In this document: in pieces, positions 15,724 to 20,897 of the stretch
How positions within the stretch are numbered: position 1 is the stretch's first letter
Layout: every line of letters starts with the position of its first letter
Source of the DNA: JAVVEZ01 sp032250895
GTDB taxonomy: Bacteria > Pseudomonadota > Gammaproteobacteria > Pseudomonadales > Pseudohongiellaceae
Assembly: GCA_032250895.1 (NCBI GenBank)
Contig: JAVVEZ010000064.1
Location: forward strand, 1 to 20,897
Direction of reading: 5' to 3'
DNA: 20,897 nucleotides
The notes under the pieces: generated by a model
The model's database searches: none
What the model saw: the letters and a program-made list of their open reading frames with translations, nothing else
What the model was told of the DNA's origin: nothing
Program-made: the position numbers and the translations under genes

Positions 15724-18252
15724 ATGAGTGATTCTGTGCCATTGCCCCGCTCCGGCTCAGGGCCTGAGCCGGAGTCTGCTGTGCCGGAAACGTCTGTACA
15801 GGGGCAGTTCCAGGAGGTATTTCAGGCTGAACTGGGCGCGTTGAAAGCGCGGCGGCTGACGCTCCGGGTGCCGCTCGGTGAGGATGTCCTGGCCCTGCCG
15901 AACTTTGATTTCATTTATCAGGGGCAGGCCTCCGATGTATTGATCAATACCCTGAGCGAACTGTCCGACAGCGACGAAACGTGGACTGAGGCCAGAGCGC
16001 AGGAAGGTGTCGAAACCGGCCTGATCGGGGTGGCGCTGTCCGGGGGTGGCATTCGTTCATCAACCTTCAATCTTGGCGTCCTGCAGGCGATTCAGCGGGC
16101 CGGTCTGTTTCCCTGCATTGATTACCTGTCAACGGTGTCGGGTGGCGGCTATATCGGCACCTATCTGGGCACGGTGATTGCAGAGGATCAAAAAGGAGAT
16201 CAGAAAGGCGATCAGGCGGCCAGTGAGACGCCGACAAGCGACTCTGCGGCAGAAAACCAGAACGCGGCGCCGCAGGACCTCTTTCCCCTCATTCATCATA
16301 CCGGTGTCGAAGAAAGCCCGCGCTTCAGGCATCTGCGCAATCATGCGAATTTTCTGGCCCCTGATGGCAAGGCCGAATTGTTGAGCATACCCGTGCTGTT
16401 ATTGCGGGGGCTGCTGGTCAACACCTTGTTCATTCTGCCCTTTTTCATCGCCATCAGCCTCTTGTTCGGATGGCTCATGGCGGGGACAAGGCCGATTCAC
16501 TATTGGGCCTATGACAGCTTGTGGGAAACAATGATGCCGTCCTGGGCGGGATTTGCCGACGGCTCATTTTTGCACTACATACCCTTGACACTGGCCATGC
16601 TGTGCACATTGCTTCTGCTGTTCGCCCTGTATCCGCTGGTCCATTGGTATCGTTCCGCCGTTTTGCATGCCAGCAACAGTCAGACCATCGCGGTCCGTCA
16701 CCGCAGCCTGAAGGCACTGTGCTGGCTGTTTGGCGGCAGTCTGCTCGTGTTTTTTATCGAATTGCAGCCCCTGGTTCTGCAATACCTGACAGGGAACAAA
16801 CTGAATGCCTGGTTTGCTGCGGTTCTGGGCACTGCGCTTGCCGCCATTCCCTTCTGCAACAAAATCATCAATATCCTGGCCGAAATAAAGGCCAAACTGG
16901 GTGCGGCGGCCTATGGTCTGGTCGGCGTGGTCTGCCTCTGGTTGCTGCTGCTCTGGATGACGACACTGGCCATGAACGTGAATTGGACCCCACCCTTCCA
17001 GATGACCCCAGACCTCGGGAATCCCCTGCTTTGGCTGGGTGTTCTGCTGTTGCTGGCGGTCTATGCCCAGCTCTTCGTCGATGTCAATGCAACGTCCATT
17101 CACAAGTTCTATCGTGACCAGCTGGTCAAGGCTTTCGTCGCGCAGGCCACAGAGCTGGAGGCATCCCGGGCGAAAGCGGTGGATGATGCCGGGAGCTTGA
17201 AAACGCCCAGACTCAGTGAACTGGATACCATCCATGCCCCGTACCACCTGATCAATGTCGCCGTCAATGCAAGGCGCAGCGAAGCCAGGTACAAAAGCGG
17301 GCGCCAGGCCGGGTTCTTCTTTTTCAGCCCACTGTATTGCGGTGGTATCCGCAGCAGCTACATCAAAACCCGGGAGCTCGAGAGGCTGGCGGTTGATCTC
17401 GACGCCGGTACCGCGATGGCGATATCCGGTGCCGCAGTGGCGCCCAACATGGGGCGGTTCAGCAATCCGCTGCTGGCCTTTGTTCTGGCCATCCTGAATG
17501 TCCGCTTGAATTACTGGCTGCCCAATCCCAGGCGGGTGAAAAAATTGCTGAATGCGGCTGATGCTGAATCGGCAACAGAACGGTCAGGAAACATTCTGGA
17601 ACGCAGCTGGCAGGGATTGAAGGCTTGTGAGTTCACGTACAACAAGGTTGGCCCGGTTTACCTGCTCCGGGAAATGTTGCAGTGGCTCAGTACCGACAGC
17701 CGCTTTCTCAATCTGTCCGATGGGGGACACATAGAGAACCTCGGTGTTTACGAATTGCTGCGCCGCCAGTGCCGTTTGATCATTGCCGGCGACGGCGAGG
17801 CTGATCCACAGCTGAGTTTCGACGGTCTTGCGGAGGTCATCCGGCTGGCCCGTATCGATTTCGGGTTTCGCATCGACATGCACGGCCTCGATGAAATTCG
17901 CAGTGGTGAACAACAATTTGCGCTGGGCACCATCCATTACAGCAACACGCGCACGGGCAAGCTGATTTACATCAAGTCCAATCTGGGCGGTGACTACAAT
18001 CTGCAGGCGACGCTGGCACCGGATCTGTATCGCAGTTCGGCAGACCGCGATGACAATTTGCGCTTCGATGACAATGCCTATGTGGCTCATTACCGGCATC
18101 GGCATCCGGATTTTCCGCAGGAGTCCACTGCAGACCAGTTTTTTGACGAGAGCCAGTTCGAGAGTTACCGGGCTCTCGGCTATCAAACCGCCGCTTCGGT
18201 GCTGATCAGGCCAGAGCGGCATCAGACAAACGGCAAGGAGAGTGCATCATGA
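15724..18252 (+). CDS. Multi-pass membrane patatin-like phospholipase
   Basis: An 842-residue protein of the patatin-like phospholipase family, predicted to hydrolyse acyl esters of membrane lipids. The oxyanion-hole loop SGGGIRSS (106-113) and nucleophile elbow STVSGGGYIG (136-145, Ser139) are followed by a long insert with about six hydrophobic segments (roughly 220-250, 282-306, 332-352, 362-380, 394-417, 433-453). The catalytic Asp666 appears only at SDGGHIENLGVYELL (665-679). Many patatins are 250-400 residues, so the dyad is split by an unusually long membrane insert. The elbow has Thr instead of the first Gly of GxSxG. Residues 155-164 repeat KGDQ, encoded by near-identical 12-base units at 16186-16215. 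The ribosome binding site AAGGAGGAT is strong. The stop overlaps the next gene by four bases. The substrate and trigger are unknown. Confidence 0.85.
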   Translation: MSDSVPLPRSGSGPEPESAVPETSVQGQFQEVFQAELGALKARRLTLRVPLGEDVLALPNFDFIYQGQASDVLINTLSELSDSDETWTEARAQEGVETGLIGVALSGGGIRSSTFNLGVLQAIQRAGLFPCIDYLSTVSGGGYIGTYLGTVIAEDQKGDQKGDQAASETPTSDSAAENQNAAPQDLFPLIHHTGVEESPRFRHLRNHANFLAPDGKAELLSIPVLLLRGLLVNTLFILPFFIAISLLFGWLMAGTRPIHYWAYDSLWETMMPSWAGFADGSFLHYIPLTLAMLCTLLLLFALYPLVHWYRSAVLHASNSQTIAVRHRSLKALCWLFGGSLLVFFIELQPLVLQYLTGNKLNAWFAAVLGTALAAIPFCNKIINILAEIKAKLGAAAYGLVGVVCLWLLLLWMTTLAMNVNWTPPFQMTPDLGNPLLWLGVLLLLAVYAQLFVDVNATSIHKFYRDQLVKAFVAQATELEASRAKAVDDAGSLKTPRLSELDTIHAPYHLINVAVNARRSEARYKSGRQAGFFFFSPLYCGGIRSSYIKTRELERLAVDLDAGTAMAISGAAVAPNMGRFSNPLLAFVLAILNVRLNYWLPNPRRVKKLLNAADAESATERSGNILERSWQGLKACEFTYNKVGPVYLLREMLQWLSTDSRFLNLSDGGHIENLGVYELLRRQCRLIIAGDGEADPQLSFDGLAEVIRLARIDFGFRIDMHGLDEIRSGEQQFALGTIHYSNTRTGKLIYIKSNLGGDYNLQATLAPDLYRSSADRDDNLRFDDNAYVAHYRHRHPDFPQESTADQFFDESQFESYRALGYQTAASVLIRPERHQTNGKESAS

Positions 18253-18605
18253 GTTTTACATCAGCGTTCAAAAGCATCACCAAAAACATCAAGGATCTGT
18301 CACAGCTCAACGTGCGGACCTATACCGGCGTGATTTCCGCCAACATCGATGGTGATGATGCGGAAGCCATGCTCAACAGTGCGCGGCAAAGCGGCAATCT
18401 GAAACTGGTTGGTGTGACCACGATGAATCTTGACGGGGACGTCAACCAGTTCATCAGCAACGATCCCGACATCAAGGACAACCTGCACACGGCCCATTTC
18501 AATGCCGTACAGGCCTCTCAACGCAGTCGGCAGGCGGTGTTCGACATGTTCTCGGTTGCCATCACCCGAGTCGTCGGCAAGATTGACATCAATCCGGAGG
18601 ACTGA
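18249..18605 (+). CDS. Small hypothetical protein with duplicated N-[IL]-D-G-D motif
   Basis: I do not recognise this 118-residue protein. It has no signal peptide, membrane segment or Cys. Two segments resemble each other: GVISANIDGDD (27-37) and GVTTMNLDGDV (55-65), 28 residues apart, suggesting a duplicated strand-turn unit; Asp/Asn-rich turns could bind metal, but that is speculation. The C-terminal part (81-110) looks helical with many Gln, Arg and Ser, and the protein ends in an acidic NPED. It starts within the stop of the patatin gene (ATGA) and its own stop overlaps the ATG of the following gene (TGATG), so it is translated with both and probably acts with them. AAGGAG at 18235-18240 serves as its ribosome binding site. 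Confidence 0.75.
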   Translation: MSFTSAFKSITKNIKDLSQLNVRTYTGVISANIDGDDAEAMLNSARQSGNLKLVGVTTMNLDGDVNQFISNDPDIKDNLHTAHFNAVQASQRSRQAVFDMFSVAITRVVGKIDINPED

Positions 18606-20173
18606 TGGCAACGCTGCTGACGCGGGTGGATGTGGCGGCGGGTTCCACCGGGGCCCTGCTGAAACTGGGCACAGCGCTGGATGAGCTGAGCGAGCGGGGG
18701 CATCTCGATGATGGTGCAGCCCGGCAGGAGGATGAGCGCCATATTCCGGTCTCCCGAACCTATCTGTGGCTGCTGGGTTTCCTCAAAAGAGACAATGGCA
18801 AGCATGTCATCGACCGGGAACTGCGACAGGCCATTGCGGCCTTCCAGTCCGAACTGGGAATGCCGGCGGACGGCAGGCTGGATGACATCACCCGTCGCAG
18901 CCTCTATCGGCTGACGTCCTTTGATCAGCAGGTAGCGGGTTCCTGGCTGACCCGGCTTGCTCCTGAGCTGCTCGCCAGGGCTGTGCATCTGAGATTGTTT
19001 TCCTATGGACTGCTGAAGCGTCCACCCCCCTGCCGGACTCGGACACTGACAGGGGCCAGGCTCGCCGATTACCGGCAGTCTCTGACGCTGGCGCTGGAAG
19101 ATTTTGTCAGGCTCAGTTCCTTGCTGGGTTTTGCCCGGGGGCTTCTCACACCCGGTTTCAACGCAGCCGTGCTGGCCCTGTTGTTCGATCACAACCGCCT
19201 GGTGCAGAGCATGCCGGTGGCAGGCGATGGTTTTCGCTTGCTGCCGCCGCACCCGCAGCTACCTCTGCGTGACCGGGCCGCCCGGACGCTCGTGAAGGGC
19301 TTCATCAGTAACCTGGCTCTGGTCGAATTGTGGCTGCTGGGTTATGACGTGCGCCCGGGCAATTTCAGCGCGGAAGGGCCTCACGGTGAAGAGGGCCAGG
19401 GCAGTCTGTTTTCCGCGCTCGACAAGTTCGCCCGGGACCGACGGCTTGATGTGGTCAACAATCATTCGATCATGCTGGGCGCCTGGTTCTTCAGGGAAGT
19501 GCACACGATCCAGCAGGAGGGCAGCACGGAGGACGCCTTCGAGGCCACCGAACTGGATGCGCTGCTTCACGACCATCAAAAAATGGCGAGTCTTGAAAAG
19601 GTATACAAGACGCTGGGGGCACGTCTGTTCGACGGCATCAAACGTGCGGTGTCCTGGGTGAAGGGTTTCTTGCGCAAAGCCCTGGGCACGCTGCAGCGGT
19701 GGCTGCGCAATATCGCCCGTGTGCTCCATCGCAGTGCTGCGGCTGTTTATCGGCAGTTGCAGGCAATCGTGCGGGTGGTCGTCATGGGCTTTGATTATTT
19801 TTTTCGTTCTCCGGTTCCAGGCTCGGATACCGGCAATGTCCATATCCGCAAAACGGCTGATTTCGATATGGTGGTCAGCATCTCCAGCGGGGCCACAGCC
19901 GAGGGCATCAGCGCCTTTTTCAGCGCTCTGGATCTGAGGCTTCGTGCAATGCGCCTCGGCGGCCGCTTCATCGCCGAAATCTGGCGCCTGGTACAGAGTG
20001 TCATCGAAGCCACTGCCGCCACGCTGGGCTGGCTGGGTCTGCTCTTCGTGCTGGTAAAACTGGGGATGTGGGGCAAGCGGGCACTTGCCATGGCAGAGGA
20101 GGCGCAGCAGCTGCTGGCGAGCTTTCCTGGGACTGAAGCGTCAGTTGCTGATCAGATCATTGATAAAGGCTGA
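18605..20173 (+). CDS. Protein with peptidoglycan-binding-like modules and a C-terminal hydrophobic tail
   Basis: A 522-residue protein of unknown function. Residues 48-105 resemble a PG_binding_1 module (YLWLLGFL, then ELRQAIAAFQSELGMPADGRLD). A second, degenerate copy seems to lie at 236-287 (VELWLLGYDV, then LFSALDKFARDRRLDVVNN). A basic, Trp/Arg-rich stretch follows at 340-395 (KRAVSWVKGFLRKAL and onwards) and could lie along a membrane surface. One hydrophobic segment (about 472-489) near the C-terminus looks like a tail anchor. No signal peptide is visible, so true peptidoglycan contact would need another export route; the module may bind something else. The ATG shares one base with the stop of the 118-residue gene and GGAGG at 18596-18600 precedes it. 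The end overlaps the remnant phosphatase gene on the other strand by 33 bases. Confidence 0.75.
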   Translation: MATLLTRVDVAAGSTGALLKLGTALDELSERGHLDDGAARQEDERHIPVSRTYLWLLGFLKRDNGKHVIDRELRQAIAAFQSELGMPADGRLDDITRRSLYRLTSFDQQVAGSWLTRLAPELLARAVHLRLFSYGLLKRPPPCRTRTLTGARLADYRQSLTLALEDFVRLSSLLGFARGLLTPGFNAAVLALLFDHNRLVQSMPVAGDGFRLLPPHPQLPLRDRAARTLVKGFISNLALVELWLLGYDVRPGNFSAEGPHGEEGQGSLFSALDKFARDRRLDVVNNHSIMLGAWFFREVHTIQQEGSTEDAFEATELDALLHDHQKMASLEKVYKTLGARLFDGIKRAVSWVKGFLRKALGTLQRWLRNIARVLHRSAAAVYRQLQAIVRVVVMGFDYFFRSPVPGSDTGNVHIRKTADFDMVVSISSGATAEGISAFFSALDLRLRAMRLGGRFIAEIWRLVQSVIEATAATLGWLGLLFVLVKLGMWGKRALAMAEEAQQLLASFPGTEASVADQIIDKG

Positions 20174-20818
20174 AATTCGGGTAGGGCTACGCTTCAGGGC
20201 CATGAGCGTGATGTCATCGGCCAGCTTGTCGTGCCTGTGTCTGAATGTCGGCATCTGTCTCCAGAGCGATATCGGGGGCGAGAACATAGCGGCCACGGGC
20301 GCCGATGATGGCGGCATGGCGGGTATTCATGGCAAGACTGGCTTGCAGTTGCAGGGCCTTCAGGGGCACATCGACGATGGCTACGCCAAGCGGGGTGCCG
20401 GCGCGTGAAATCGGCGTGGAAAAGGTGGTCATCAGGATATTCCCTTATCAAGGCGCTGCACCTGTTCGCAGTCTTTGTGGACATAGGGAGCGAACAGCGG
20501 CCGGCCGGTCGCGAAGGCCCCGGGACTGAAGGTAACGGCGGCGCCGTGAATCAGCGCATTGTGCTCGACATTGCTCTCCAGCAGTTCGTAGATATCCTCT
20601 TCCCGGAGGTTTTCATCCACTTCCAGAAACGTGGCAGTACTCGACGCCACCTGCGCCAGTGAGGCAAACAGCAGGTCGAGCCGGGCTGCGTGCAATTCCA
20701 GTTCTTCCAGGGTCCGTTGCTGAATGTCCGCCGAGGCTGCCGTGTAGATGCGGGACAGCGTAAAGGCCATCACCCCGGTGGTCAGAACGATCAGGGGCAG
20801 GATGATCGCAAGAATCAT
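20141..20818 (-). pseudogene. Remnant of a Cache-sensor SpoIIE/RsbU-type serine phosphatase gene
   Basis: Three fragments of one gene can be read. From ATG 20818 a membrane segment (MILAIILPLIVLTTGVMAF) and the first half of a dCache domain run to a TGA at 20432, including HGAAVTFSPGAF and PLFAPYV. The sequence then jumps, in another frame from about 20444, to GNILMTTFSTPI and the end of the Cache domain, stopping at 20214. A third segment (about 20245 to TGA 20141, same frame as the first) reads KLADDITLMALKR, the typical last strand of PP2C/SpoIIE phosphatases. Missing are about 35-40 residues of the Cache core (YDY, WY and W-EPYF motifs) and the whole HAMP and phosphatase core. Intact relatives have roughly 600-700 residues; only about 225 codons remain. 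Reassembly error is the alternative to genuine decay. Confidence 0.72.
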
Positions 20819-20897
20819 TTTCCAGCGGATGGACAGGTGTTTTTTAATCTGAAGTTCTTGCAGTCATCGCGCAGATTCTGCTGATAGTTCAGGCGGA

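Noticed and set aside
16186..16215. Tandem 12-base GATCA-AAGG units as a repeat element or CRISPR-like array
   Set aside because: Only two and a half in-frame copies inside a coding region; it encodes a short KGDQ linker repeat.
20815..20895. Partial minus-strand frame ending in a TGA that overlaps the ATG at 20818, as the tail of an upstream gene
   Set aside because: Only about 26 codons are visible and part of it is just the shifted reading of a more protein-like frame (IKKHLSIRWK) leading into the phosphatase remnant.

Overview
The window looks like chromosomal DNA from a GC-rich gammaproteobacterium. The evidence is an RlmI-type rRNA methyltransferase, a YejM/PbgA-like (DUF3413) inner-membrane protein, a CusCBA-type copper/silver efflux system and an NfeD/slipin pair, all of which read like gammaproteobacterial families. 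I cannot name the genus. Genes are tightly packed, with several 1-4 base start/stop overlaps and strong GGAGG-type ribosome binding sites. I see no tRNA, rRNA, CRISPR array, integrase or insertion sequence, and no gene-free stretch longer than 300 bases.

Layout. (1) 1-2328, minus strand: a two-gene molybdenum hydroxylase operon, with a [2Fe-2S] subunit followed by a Tat-exported molybdopterin subunit that runs off the left edge. (2) 2540-5049, plus strand: a DUF4136-like lipoprotein translationally coupled to a YejM/PbgA-like membrane protein that, unlike E. coli YejM, keeps the alkaline-phosphatase-superfamily active-site residues. (3) 5097-5846: a glutathione S-transferase-like protein. (4) 5974-12142: a copper/silver efflux operon (Met-rich periplasmic protein, TolC-like channel, CusB-like adaptor, CusA-like pump), preceded by a well-spaced class II FNR/Anr-type promoter. 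(5) 12200-13387: rlmI, with its own sigma-70-like promoter overlapping the end of the pump gene. (6) 13472-15611: NfeD-type membrane serine protease plus slipin. (7) 15724-20173: three coupled genes encoding a membrane-embedded patatin-like phospholipase, a 118-residue protein with a duplicated N-[IL]-D-G-D motif, and a protein with peptidoglycan-binding-like modules and a C-terminal hydrophobic tail. (8) 20141-20818, minus strand: the decayed remnant of a Cache-sensor/SpoIIE-type serine phosphatase gene with at least two internal deletions.

How the parts work together. The Cus genes form a tripartite export route from periplasm and cytoplasm to the outside, with the Met-rich protein as a likely periplasmic metal buffer. 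NfeD and slipin form a known membrane-quality pair. The patatin operon directly downstream also points to membrane lipids, but its function is not known to me. It is the best candidate in this window for an undescribed system.
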